Of a stretch of 61,838 nt of DNA, positions 45,308 to 57,809 are shown piece after piece. The stretch spans positions 8,142 through 69,979 of the forward strand of contig NMRA01000512.1 of assembly GCA_002633005.1 (NCBI GenBank). Direction: 5' to 3'. Position numbers and translations under genes: made by a program. The notes under the pieces were generated by a model. That model was given only the letters and a program-made list of their open reading frames with translations, searched no databases and had not been told where the DNA came from. This DNA is from Phoronis australis (Eukaryota > Phoronida > Phoronidae). The first letter of the stretch is position 1. The number at the start of each line of letters is the position of its first letter.

Positions 45308-48251
45308 ACAGACAGAACTCACATTTGCCCCGGTTACGCGCCAAACAAAACCTGATTCATAGTTATTGTCAAAAGACTGAAATCCTGACAGTGTTCGCTG
45401 ATTGGCTGATATGTCAGTGACGTGTTGGTGGTGAGTTGGTTACTTATCACATATCGCTGTATCATATTGTGAAGAGTTTTCATCGCATTTTATCATTGTG
45501 TCAATCGTTATTATTTTTGAATGTTTGCCACAGTGCTGCAAAAGGTTCGCCATGATGTCTTTTTGTATGGCTCCTCGCCTGGTTGTTCGAACTCTTCGAA
45601 AAAGGCGTCTTCTAAATGAATGGACATCGCATACCATCGCCGTTTACCCTAGCCTTGGCCTAAAGCTGTATACTAAATATGCAGGTTTGCGCCCATGTGG
45701 GTAAAGTGAACAAATAAAAAATTTGAATCAAAATTATTTTAATAAAACTACTCTTTTCTTTGAGTTAACTAACGTATTTACCGGTGTTGGTAAAATTATC
45801 GTTCTGTCGTTAATCGGTTCCTGCTAAAATTGTGATGCTTTCTTTTGGGTCGGTCTTTGGCGATTACGTCACCTGACCAGATTCTTTTCCCGGCACAAGG
45901 TTGCGTACATGTCACAACAAATTATAGGAACTTGTTTCATTTCGTTAGAAGTTTTTAGTGTTTTAATATCAGCAAACCGATTTTTAGAACACACCTTAAT
46001 GCTGCGAAGCTGTCATCATCCCCCGAAAGACGTTATAAAATTTTAGGAAATGGCGCGTGCGCCGTGTCACGAGCGTGCTGTTTTTAAAAACGGACGACAG
46101 ACTTTTCTTTGTTACAAAAGGCGGCGAATTATGCTAGTAAATGACGTTTATTTGATTGTTTTGCACTTAAACGGCTTCAACAAACAAGGTGAGTGTCGGT
46201 TGACTACCAGATTTTGCATGCACCCTCGCCAATCGTTAGCTCTACATGTTAACGTGAGCTTCACGACGAGGTGACGAGTTATAACTAGTCGGGTAGTCAA
46301 AGGGCTGTGTGAAATTTCGGGGTCTAATTAACGTACAGTAGCTAAACACACAGTAGTATGATAGTCTTCATACAGTTATAGTCGGTAACTAACCAACCCT
46401 TAAAAGTTTACAGAGCTGAGTATTGGCTGGCAGCTAGCTGGCCGGCTAGAGTCCGCACTGCTCACAGTCACACTAGTGTAAATTGTGTTGATAAGGGCTG
46501 GTCGCAGCGGCAAATTTTTGTCTGACGAAAACAACGAGTGGTATCACTTTGTGTTGCCTTGACTCAAACAGGTATCCCTGGTGACCCGACATTTCTCACT
46601 AAAATTTCTTATTCCAACAATTTGAACAACGTCACTTGACTACACCCGGATTTCTCTGTCAAATGAGTGAAGCACATTTTGCATGATGCTTCATGTTTTC
46701 AAACAGCTTTTATACTAAATTGGTAAGGGCAAGTATGGCTTCTCAAAACATATGGATACTGACAGCCCACACGTTTCAGGACTTCACCTAACTAAAGGGA
46801 AATTTGTTAAAATCACAGTTGAATCTACATGTATGTGAAGTGGCAGGAAAACAGTGACCGGGGCTGAGCCGAAGTTTGGGCCCCTGTAACAAGTAGCCTA
46901 CAACATGCATTTCACTTTGGGTATTGTGTGCATTCTCTGTGACATATGGTGCACCGGCAAAACTTTTGAGCCTTGGAGCAAAGCTGTACAATCTTCATAC
47001 AACTAGCTGGCTGGCTATGGCAAAACCTGCTGCAAGTAGGGGTTTAATGCTCGATTTTATGCAACGACTGGCGTTTCCGCACAAACACATTTTAACGTTG
47101 TTATTTTAAAAGCTTGGAGTGATTATCAGGTGAACAAAGTGGAACTACCCCCAATTTCTGAAGGCTCTTCAGACCCTGGTAAAGCAACACATCTCGATCA
47201 TTTTAAATGTGCTCGTGATATTCTGATTTGCTTTTACTGCCGGAAAAACATTGTACGGTATGGACATGAATACGTTACATAGCTGGACATCCGACCCTCT
47301 GTCATTCAGGGAAATCATATTGCACTAGTTAACAAAAAAGTATAAAAAATAAACATGTAACTCTTAAAAAGGCGTGGTTCGAGTATCCGTTGAGACAGAA
47401 ATGTTTTCAGACTTAGGTCATGTGATGTGGTCACAGGTGGCGTGATGACCAGACTTCAAAATGTTTGCGATAAAAAGTATCATTTGTTTGGAAATAACAC
47501 ACCCAAAAGTTCACTCCTTGAGCATATTTCGTCATTTGAGCGATACCATATCCGTTTTCTAAATCTATTTAGTGTCATGTTTTATAGATTTTACAATGAT
47601 CTATGCAAAAATGGGCCACCCTCATCAGCAATACCTCGGTTATTTTCGTCACCATGTCCGGGCTGTGATTAGTCATTCGTCTGCAGATGTACGTAAAACA
47701 GAAGTCAGCTTTCTTGAGGTGAAACAAAAAAATGTTAAAAATCAGTTGGTTTTGGGAACATGGACGCGCTGTTCACAAATGCTTTCAGCATTGGCAAAAG
47801 CACCAACAGCAGCGGCCGCAATGGGCTTGTTTAGTATGACGTCATTTTGAAGTTTTGGACACAGTCAAATAAAATTAAAATACGAAAATCTTAAACAAAA
47901 ATAATTATGCCAGTAAGTAAGTAAAATGTGCTTTGAAAGATATTACCGGACTCGGACAATTTTTCTTTTTTCAACTCCAAGAGAGCATACCGTTGTCGAC
48001 GTAAATTAGTTAATACACGCGCACAATTTTGTAAATGTTTCAAGTGCTAAAGTGCCGTGGTGGTTACCTAGAAAAAAATAATAGACAATGCGATGTGACT
48101 GTGCAATTATATTTCTATTTATAAGTCCAAGTCTCGTCACAATAGTACCAGACACGTCATAACTAAACATCAGTATATCACGCACCTATTTGTCACGAGA
48201 TAACTAAATATAACAACTCATTTGTGGCTGAAATTATATTAGATTTCTTAC
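45308..48251. other. No gene recognised
   Basis: Frames such as 47572-47850 are open but show no domain. The DNA is AT-rich and I see no sizeable repeat. Confidence 0.4.
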
Positions 48252-48363
48252 GAATCTCGTGAACTGGCATGCTATCCAGGGACGCCAATAGTAGCTCAAA
48301 CCAGTGGTAATTATCGCGAACATCCAGCAAAATGTGAGAAATTGGAGCAGGTTTATCAGGAAC
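48252..48363 (-). CDS. Candidate exon with helical, CARD-like sequence
   Basis: On the minus strand an exon-like stretch begins after TGGGTCAG and ends at a GTAAGA donor. It encodes about 37 residues including PISHILLDVRDN and YHWFELLLASLDSMPVHEI. The 'W-F-x-x-x-L-x-x-L' pattern followed by a helix resembles the third and fourth helices of CARD/death-fold domains. The flanking frame is open for 77 codons. I found no adjacent exon, so both the gene and the fold are uncertain. Confidence 0.25.
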
Positions 48364-48426
48364 CTGACCCAGAACGTTGAAATGGTGATTATGGTTTCTT
48401 TTTGTATCAGTATTTTCAAATTTCAT

Positions 48427-50217
48427 CCAACTTCGCGCGATACATAATTAAATAGATTTGTATAGAAAGGTTTAAACTGTATAACTGGAATAAGTTAAGA
48501 AACTTTGTATATTTAACTGTATATGCGTTCATTTGAGCTTATAGAAGGCAACTCCTACGCTAACATTTGGGGTTTAGTCACAGGCGGTCGAATTTCTCGA
48601 TGACTCATAACCATATATAAAAAACTCTTAATATTGAGTGACGTCAGTGGTGATCGGGGAACACATAAACTCAAGCGCCTGTGGGTGTTGTTACCCCAAC
48701 GCCCTTAGCGTGTTTAAGAGAGTCCGTGACTAACAGTCCTAATCGATTCACAAATTAATTCGCGTGGCTGTAGTTGAGAAAACCCATTCGCTACTTTCTG
48801 ATGAATCCATTTTCAAAATTCAAAGACGGCTAATTAAATATTTATTTTTCGATTTTAAAAACAGTCATGTTGGTCCTTTGCTTTACTTAGTGTTTCATTT
48901 TTCTTTGAAATTCGTGCGCTAAACAGGCGCTTTGGTTTACAACCGCAATTATCTTATCATACACATTCAACCAAACCCATGAATAGCAAATAGCTCACTT
49001 CAACCTGAGACAGCGCCATCAAGCCATTGTCTAGCCGAGTAGTATTCACTGGTGATAGTGCACTTGCAATGTGAAACCTGGTAGTGTAAGAACTGTCTAA
49101 TGATGCGCTCGTAAAATAGAGAAAGCAGTTAGGACCGTGGACACTCGCCGTACATATCAACTTAGGACCAAATACCAAGCATCAAGAACAATAGTCGGTA
49201 AATCAACAATCTGCTTAACTAATACGGCGAAGACAGTTGCTCGGAAATCAAGGCCCTCAAAAGAACGTTTTCGTTCGAAGATTCGACGAGTTACTATTTG
49301 CTTGTCATTCCGCCATTTGTATTTTTCACCTAGAGGTGAACTCGTAAACTAAAGCATTCACTTGGCTCATTGGCTGGCATTCAGGTCACTACCAATTCTA
49401 AAAAGAACCTCATTAGCTCAAAGTCTCGGAGTACATGAAGGCGAACTATTTGATTGGTCGTTGTTAGAGAAAGGTAAAAAGAGGCGATATATATAACCGA
49501 TAACACAGTTTATGGCGCCTTAAATTTCCTAAGAGAATTTGGTTTGGTTAGTACTACTACACCAACAAACATTTTCCTCATTCTTCTTTTTTTTCCATTT
49601 CACAAATTTGTTTGAGCCACAGAACCATCTATCCCCAGACTATCAACTTGAATCTAACGCAGGTGAGGTTCCGCCGCGTATGCGTGACATTCGTTTGTTC
49701 CGGTGTTGGTATTTGCTATGGACTATTATGCATAGGCGGCGCAGCCCTGAAAAAGTGGGGCTATCCCCCCCCCCCCAGCCCCCTATGGTGCGCCGCCCAT
49801 GTAATGTCACTAAAACTTCACCATTTTTCAACCGCATTGTAAAAAGTATATCATTACAAAGCACGAGTATTTCATATGTATAGTCGCATGACGTAATTAA
49901 GGTATTTACCAGCACGTTCTCTCTCTGTATACACGTACGCGTCCACGTTCCGAATGCTTGTTGTACTATTTAAAGAGCATCCCACTCACTCACTTACACA
50001 ATCGAGACCTCTGCATTTAGATACCGGACTAGCTTCTGACGTCATTCCCAGACATTGCATTAGGTTAATTGCGAAATTACACAAAGCATATACATGTATA
50101 ATGGTCGAACGTGTTTACCATTATCCAGTAGTCACTTACAGAGTCGCATGGATCCATCACATACTTGCGAGTACGCGATATCATCTCACTGTCTGGGAAT
50201 GAATGTCATCAAACGTC
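48427..50217. other. No gene recognised; diverged repeat and C-run
   Basis: A TATA-like GATATATATAACC lies at 49487-49499. 49660-49850 is a diverged relative of the repeat near 17770-17890 and contains a run of 12 Cs (49767-49778). Confidence 0.35.
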
Positions 50218-50245
50218 TATTTAAAGAACACATTGGTAATCAACT

Positions 50246-50254
50246 GTCACTGTG
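50246..50254 (+). promoter_or_regulatory. Candidate 5'-untranslated exon end (donor) for the CCP paralogue
   Basis: CACTGTG|GTAAGTAC is a strong donor about 1.45 kb before the acceptor TTTTCATTCTAG that precedes the ATG at 51728. TATTTAAAG at 50218 could be a TATA box but is very close, so the first exon's start is unclear. Confidence 0.25.
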
Positions 50255-51727
50255 GTAAGTACAATAATAAATTTGTGAGTGTCAAACATCCGGGTAACCT
50301 TAAATACATTTACCACGTTACAAAGTATGCTGTATAATAAAATTACAATACATACATAATATTGACATGCAAATAACGCTTAAATGCACAAAAAACCGGG
50401 AATTGAAGCGAACTTTTTAATGGGACATTTCTTCAAACTATTTCCTGTTTAAAGTAAACAAAGTTGCTCCAACACAGAAAGTATGCAATGAATTTCATTG
50501 TCACACATATTATACAGATTGACAAGGTCGCAAATCCTTCCAACAGCCAGCAGTTTAAAAAAACAATCGCTGCTGTTCTCACAGTCTGGTGCTAGAAATC
50601 AATGGCTATCATTTCTGTGAACAATTCAAGACAATTTTGTCGAAATGTTCAGGCCGTTGGCAGGGAAGAAATGCTCTTTTAACTCTCCTTAACAGTGATT
50701 GGCATCGTAGGAGGTATACAACGAATTTAAAGGACTCCTTGGCAATCCAATTGTTGGGAAGTTGATACTGATAATAGTTAAATCGTCTCCATTTCCCATT
50801 TACACAGATTTGCAGTTCTATGGGCCTTAGAACACGACTATGTTGCTGGAACAGTGGTTTGTTGGTGAGTACAACCACCTCCGCACTGATGGATTTATGA
50901 TGTCTAAAAAGGGATGGGGGGGGGCAAACTCAATTCAACTCCCGCACTACTTCAACAGTGACCTCTGACATGGAAAGTTAAAAAGTAGGGCAATGTATAC
51001 TCGACGTCGTTAGCGGGTTAGAGCATCAAACTTTCGGAAAATAGTTTAAAGTAATACAATTGTAGCAGTGTAAATAACACTCAATATGCAATCAGGTCTC
51101 AATCGTAACATCTGGAAGAGGACTGTCAATTATGACATTCTGTCTCAGATTTCATTTGCTAAATATTATATCGTCTGTACATGTAACTCAGGTGCCGATT
51201 CCTCGGTAACTACAATATCTAATATTGTTATTTTAATTAACTATTTTCAGATGTTAAAAGTTAAGTGCAAAGTTGCCGTTGTTTTCATCTCTGTTATCTC
51301 TTTTCAAATAATAAATCATTACATTTAAAACTGTTTCTTTTACAAGAGAAAACTTGCAACCTAACGCGCAAGTACATACATATAAGATGTGATCCGCCAC
51401 GTGAACAGTCTGAGGGAAGAATTTAAAAATCTTCGGAAAATGAAAAACCCAGGAATTCGAAGCGTATGGGATAAATACAAAACGTACCTCGATTCGCGTA
51501 CATAAAGTAATATCCCACTCGACATAATGTGGCGTTTCGGTCTCGGTCGATACGCGGGATAATGTCTCGTGGGATATTACTTCATCAACGCCACTCTCGG
51601 TTCGTTTTGTGTAAGTATATTGGTCTATTTAAACCAAACTCTAACCTATTTACGTTAACGACGTTTCAGACATTCTGGTCCCACCGGTGTTCAGTGTTTC
51701 CGTACTTTTTCATTCTAGGCATGTGCC

Positions 51728-52723
51728 ATGTACGCTGTGTTACTATTGGCGCCTTTGCGACTGTATTGTGTGTCGGGAGATTGCATTGTCCGAAAGTTAC
51801 CGCACGCGCTGCCACTAGCTGTTGACGTTGGAGACACGGTTACAGAAGAAAGCAACGTGACGTATTTTTGTGAAAGAGGCTGGTACTTAAATGACGAAGG
51901 AGAGAAAACGGCTGTAGCTACGTGCACATCAGCAGGCATGTGGACTAAAAACTTTTTCTGTAACACACCTTTAAGTTGTGTGGTGGAGACTTTGGAAAAC
52001 GGCGCCGCAAATCGTCCTATCGGATCTGTTATATACTACGGCTCTCGTGTCATCTACTCGTGCAATGACGGTTACGAGTTCTTCAACGGCGTAGAAACAT
52101 TGATGCAAACATGTATCCGTAAAAACACACTCGCGCCCTCTCTAAGCAGAGGATGTGTTCGAAGCCTACAGTTTGCCACCGACGTGCCGTTTTTGATGAG
52201 GGCATTAGGGGAACAGTCGAATATCAGCCCTACCAACGATGCCAAGATGTCGATAATGGTGCCGGTGTGGGTGGCGGTTGGTGTACTAATCGTGGGATCC
52301 TGTGTCATCTACGTGTGTGTAGCCTGTCACAAGAAGTCTCAAACACAGGAGTACCGCAAAAACGCTCCGCCTTCTCCTTTAACTCCATCGCAACGTTCGT
52401 TAGATCACCGCCGCCAGGCGTCGCAGCAACATGTAATGCGAGAAGCCCGTGCGCCTGACATTACGAGCATATCCCGGTATAAAGCAGCAAACGAGCATAT
52501 GGCGTTCGAAATACTCTATAAAATGGCAGAGACAAAACAGGAGGTGAAAAGTGATATCATTACTGACCACAGCAAGGTCTTGTCGAACAGGGAAACTCCT
52601 GTATCTCGCAATACGCCCGGCAGTGCTAAAATTCAGGCTAAAAAAACTTCCAAGCATTCTAAGTCTTTAAAAAGTAAAGCTCAAAATCTGCGGTGGCCTT
52701 CTCACCAAAAACCCTATTACTGA
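51728..52723 (+). CDS. Two-CCP-domain type I membrane protein, paralogue C
   Basis: A single coding exon of 331 residues. An acceptor (TTCATTCTAG) ends nine bases before the ATG. Residues 1-16 are a signal peptide. CCP1 has Cys 19, 48, 66 and 78; CCP2 has Cys 84, 112, 129 and 143. The spacings are almost the same as in the copy B protein (29, 18, 12/11, 6, 28, 17, 14), so the two genes share ancestry. CCP2 keeps the typical NGAANRPIGSVIYYGSRV and GYEFFNG words. The membrane helix is about 176-200. The tail of about 130 residues is Ser/Lys/Arg-rich with PPSPLTPSQ, unlike the copy B tail, so cytoplasmic partners probably differ. No enzyme domain is present. Confidence 0.85.
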   Translation: MYAVLLLAPLRLYCVSGDCIVRKLPHALPLAVDVGDTVTEESNVTYFCERGWYLNDEGEKTAVATCTSAGMWTKNFFCNTPLSCVVETLENGAANRPIGSVIYYGSRVIYSCNDGYEFFNGVETLMQTCIRKNTLAPSLSRGCVRSLQFATDVPFLMRALGEQSNISPTNDAKMSIMVPVWVAVGVLIVGSCVIYVCVACHKKSQTQEYRKNAPPSPLTPSQRSLDHRRQASQQHVMREARAPDITSISRYKAANEHMAFEILYKMAETKQEVKSDIITDHSKVLSNRETPVSRNTPGSAKIQAKKTSKHSKSLKSKAQNLRWPSHQKPYY

Positions 52724-52800
52724 CCGACGTGGTTATTTTCAGAGAGTACTAGTGTAAAATGTAACAACCAACATGAAACTGTCAAACTAAACTATAGGTC

Positions 52801-55800
52801 GCTCAAAAAGTAAACATGATTGTCCTAGGCTAGTCTGTGAGCACATTTGCAGTGAACCATTAGGAATAGATCTGCTCCCTACTTCAGAAACAGTCTAACA
52901 ACCATGTTCTGTGCAATGGGCCACATGCACAGCCTGCTCACGTCTGGTACAACGTGTATCAGACCGTCTGCAATTATTAAAAAATCATGTTCTGTGCACT
53001 TTTTTTAAATTTCATGTGTAATGTATTCGGCCGCTGACCATGCATGTATGAGAAAAGACAAAATGAAGTTTTTTAAAAAAAACAACCGATGAGCTTAACA
53101 AAATGCTTTTGTAGGGATTTGAAACTAAAAAAGATCATTTTTCGAACGTTAAAAATGAATTCACATCCGTTTTGGACCGTAGCCATTTTTGACTACGTCG
53201 CTGACGTGGAGCTAGGACTTAATCTTTGTTGTCCACATACCTCTCTACACTTGAAAAAATTCGGACATCCTTTGACAAAAAAGTTTTGACGAAAGAACAG
53301 TTAGAAAAGTGAACTATATCCTCAGGCAGCCGCTACATAATCAGAGTCTCTGGCAGCAAATCTAACAATACATGAGCGCACCCGGGGGTTGCAAGGGGAG
53401 TTACTCCATTTGGCGAAGTGGGCAAAATGGTCCTCTTCAGAGAAACAAAAAGTCCGAGTAAACGAGACAAAATTCCACTAAAAAGGCGCGAATGCACAAT
53501 TCATAGCTCTGAACGTGGTACCCGTGTTTTTCATCCCCCCGTTTTTGTTAGTAAAAGGTCCACATTGTCGACTATTCGAGACCTCTATATTTTAGGCTGG
53601 GTGCGCGCGCACGCAATACTATGTTCCTCTTGTGATATGGTGAATTCTCTCTGGTACCCAGTTTAAACAAAATGACGGTGTATGGAGCTCGAAAGGTATT
53701 GTTTAACTTGCGACTCCCATGCGACGGGCGTAAGAACGTCCTATAGTTATCATCTATGAGACGCTAACATTGTTTTCCCTTGTTTTCGTCGTTGTTGGAT
53801 GTCGTACCACGGGCGCACATCAGCCGGTTACCGATGAATGTTTGCCTTTTTCTTTATTTTAACAAATATAAAAGAAGTGAACCATGGATGCGCCAATCTA
53901 CCGATCTGTATACTACCATCTTGCGACCCAGTTTTTCGTGGGTTAGTTTCATTAACTGGGCTAAATTCAAGATAATTATGTTAAATAACTTGCCATTTGG
54001 GGTTTGAATTTTTAAGTCTGAAATTAGATTCTCATTTCAACAAAAATGTAGGTAATTTATATAAATTTCCAAAAATTTTCAATTTCTATTTCTCTGGGAG
54101 ACAGTGTTTCTCTGTATTGCGCAGGTTTGCTAGATGTTTGTAATGGTGTCGACGTTAGGTTCTTGTTATTAATTATACCCTGCCTGTTCCAGACAAAGAC
54201 AGTTACACTGCCGTTTTGCTGTTTTCTTTCTGTAACAGTGCAATGTCTAAAATATCTTTCCCTGTGGTAAATTTGGTAATGGGACAAGACGCCTACTCTA
54301 GGCGCTTTGCCCCAAGACATCCAAGACATGTCAATTCAATGTTAATATAATTTCGGTTAAAGAGGCATGGAGAGCGAAAACAGACAAAGTTTCGTTATCA
54401 ACAATGGTTATCGCTCACCAAATTCACTTTACGGTTTGTTCGTAAAGATTTTGAATTTCTGTTGATGTAAAAGCATTTTTGTTTTAGATTCAACTTTCAG
54501 AAATAGAACGATCCAGTGGCGGATTTAAAGGGGGGAAGGGGGCCAAGGACCCCTAAAATTCTCCCAGATTCCATTTGGTAGATCGGAGGATCGAATATCT
54601 TGCGGGCAAAACCCTGGCTAATACTTTACCTTGTCCCTGCCTAACTCAAGATCCTGGATTCGACCCTGTTATCTGTCTAATGCTCGCCACTTCGTCGATT
54701 TTTCTCTCACAAGGCAAGGCACGTCCCTGAGACTTATACGTAGTACATTCCCTTTATATGGAAACTGTGACCTTTTACATTGGGTGTAAACAAAAAATGG
54801 CGACTTAAAGGCGAAGGCAACCTTTTTTCATGTCATTTTGAGCTAAAATAAGGTTTGTTGGTTATCCTAGACATATTTTCCACTTAATTACAGCTTTTCG
54901 TAACTTTGTTAATTACTCGTCCGCTACTCCTGAAGTGACGTTTTAGGAGGCAAGCATTTCGCGCCAATTTCTTTTCATATAGTCTGACTGTGAGAGCTGC
55001 CGAGTCAGTCATTGTTCTACCTCGGTTGTGTTAAGTTNGCTCAAAAAAGTAAACATGATTGTCCTAGGCTAGTTTGTGAGCACATTTGCAGTGAACCATT
55101 AGGAATAGATCTGCTCCCTACTTCAGAAACAGTCTAACAACCATGTTCTGTGCAATGGGCCACATGCACAGCCTGCTCACGTCTGGTACAACGTGTATCA
55201 GACCGTCTGCAATTATTAAAAAATCATGTTCTGTACATTTTTTTTAAAATTTCATGTGTAATGTATTCGGCCGCTGACCATGCATGTATGAGAGAAGACA
55301 AAATGAAGTTTTTTTAAAAAAACAACCGATGAGCTTAACAAAATGCTTTTGTAGGGATTTGAAACTAAAAAAGATCATTCATCGAACGTTAAAAATGAAT
55401 TCACATCCGTTTTGGACCAAAGCCATTTTTGACTACGTCGCTGACGTGGAGCTAGGACTTAATCTTTGTTGTCCACATACCTCTCTACACTTGAAAAAAT
55501 TCGGACATCCTTTGACAAAATTTTTTTTGACGAAAGAACAGTTAGAAAAGCGAACAATATCCCCAGGCAGCTGCTACATAATCAGAGTCTCTGGCAACAA
55601 ATCTAACAATACATGAGCGCACCTGGGGGTTGCAAGGGGAGCTACTCCATTTGGCGAAGTGGGCAAAATGGTCCTCCTCAGAGAAACAAAAAGTCCGAGT
55701 AAACGAGACAAAATTCCACTAAAAAGGCGCGAATGCGCAATTCATAGCTCTGAACGTGGTACCCGTTTTTTTTCATTACCCCGTTTTTGTTAGTAAAAGG

Positions 55801-57084
55801 TCCACATTGTCGACTATTCGAGACCTCTATATTTTAGGCTGGGTGCGCGCGCATGCAATACTATGTTTGTTCCTCTTGTGATATGGTGAATTCTCTCTGG
55901 TACCCAGTTTAAACAAAATGACGGCGTATGGAGCTCGAAAGGTATTGTTTAACTTGCGACTCCCATGCGACGGGCGTAAGAACGTCCTATAGTTATCATC
56001 TATGAGACGCTAACATTGTTTTCCCTTGTTTCGTCGTTGTTGGATGTCGTACCTCGGGCGCACATCAGCCGGTTACCGATGAATGTTTGCCTTTTTCTTT
56101 ATTTTAACAAATAAAAACGAAGTGAACCGTGGATGCGCCAATCTACCGATTTGTATACGACCATCTTGCGACCCAGTTTTTTGTGGGTTAGTTTCATTAA
56201 CTGGGCTAAATTCAAGATAATTATGTTAAATAACTTGCCATTTGGGGTTTGAATTTTTAACTCTGAAGTTAGATTCTCATTTCAACAAAAATGTAGGTAA
56301 TTTATATAAATTTTCCAAAAGTTTCAATTTCTATTTCTCTGGGAGACAGTGTTTCTATGTATTGCGCAGGTTTGCTAAATGGTTGTAATGGTGTCGACGT
56401 TAGGTTCTTGTTATTAATTATACCCTGCCTTTTCCAGACAAAGACAGTTACACTGGCGTCTTGCTGTTTTCCTTCTGTAACAGTGCAATGTCTAAAATAT
56501 CTTTCCCTGTGGTAAATTTGGTAATGGGACAAGACGCCTACTCTAGGCGCTTTGCACCAAGACATCCAAGACATGTCAATTCAATGTTAATATAATTTCG
56601 GTTAAAGAGGCATGGAGAGCGAAAACAGACAAAATTTCGTTATTAACAATGGTTCTCGATATGTCACTGAAACAGAATTCAACCGGCTCACCAGATTCAC
56701 TTTACGGTTTGTTCGTAAAGATTTTGAATTTCTGTTGATGTCAAAGCATTTTTGTTTTAGATTCAACTTTCAGAAATAGAACGATCCAGTGGCAGATTTA
56801 AAAGGGGGGAAGGGGACCAATGACCCCTAAAATTCTCCCAGATTCCATTTGGTAGATCGGAGGATCGAATATCTTGCGGGCAAAATCCTAGCTAATACTT
56901 TACCTTGTCCCTGCCTAACTCAAGATCCTGGATTCGACCCTGCTATCTGTCTAATGCTCGCCACTTCGTCGATTTTTCTCTCACAAGGCAAGGCACGTCC
57001 CTGAGAGACTTACACGTAGTACATTCCCTTTATATGGAAACTGTGACCTTTGACCTTGGATGTAAACAAAAGATGGCGACTTAA
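52801..57084. repeat. About 2-kb direct repeat flanking the N at 55038
   Basis: 52801-54808 and 55039-57084 are near-identical with small indels. The second copy starts exactly after the N. They diverge after GGCGACTTAA: the first continues 229 bases to the N, the second continues into unique sequence. Open frames at 53089 and 54057 (minus) recur in the second copy but have no recognised domain. An unmerged pair of allelic contigs is the simplest reading. Confidence 0.9.
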
Positions 57085-57809
57085 GGGGGACACTCAACAC
57101 TTTTCCTTGTTTTTGTCGTCCTAGGCAGGGTGAGATGAGGGAAAGCAGACTATTTTTTCTACACTATTCTATTTCTATTCTTTTGCTTAACCCAGGTGGC
57201 CATGCCAAAAACGAGCAGAAACACACAAAATTGGCAGATTAAAGTCAAAACCACGTCTCCCATAAATCTACCACACACCATCAGATAACGCACTCGGAAT
57301 GCCGAAACACTCCGAATTCCAAAAATTTGGATAGCAATGAGTGTCGATCAAAACGTTTTTGCTACCCTGACAAGTCTATGGTGTACCTGAATTTTCAGCC
57401 AGACCTTGCATTGCCGACAGAAAGTGGTAGAGCGTCTACGAAAAGCCTCGGTTGCAAGAAATATGGGTTAAGAGGCATCAATCTGCATAATGTATCCAAA
57501 AACAGGTAAAAAACAAACAAATGCCTTTCGTATTCACCACACTTCCAGTAAATCTCAAAATGTCAAGTCAATCCAGAAGCAGCCAATTTGTCATAAAGTT
57601 GGTGAGAGAATTCGACTGTGGCTGAGAAAATAAAGCAACTAGTCCGGTTAAGAGGCTAACTGTTTAAAGTTAGTTATACAGGTATCGCAGCAGTATTCAA
57701 ATATATTATAAAATGCACTTGGACTTATTTTTAAGGGAACCGCTTCCTTCACCGGCTAGCCTCATACTGTGCTGTCGACCTCCGTGCCATTACACATGAT
57801 AATCTGCCG
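57085..57809. other. No gene recognised
   Basis: A plus-strand frame at 57327-57509 ends at AACAG|GTAAAA and could be an exon, but it lacks a known domain or partner. Confidence 0.3.

Noticed and set aside
53089-53289. Repeated open frames at 53089/55284 and 54057/56302
   Set aside because: They recur only because the 2-kb block is duplicated, probably by assembly; no domain or splice context.
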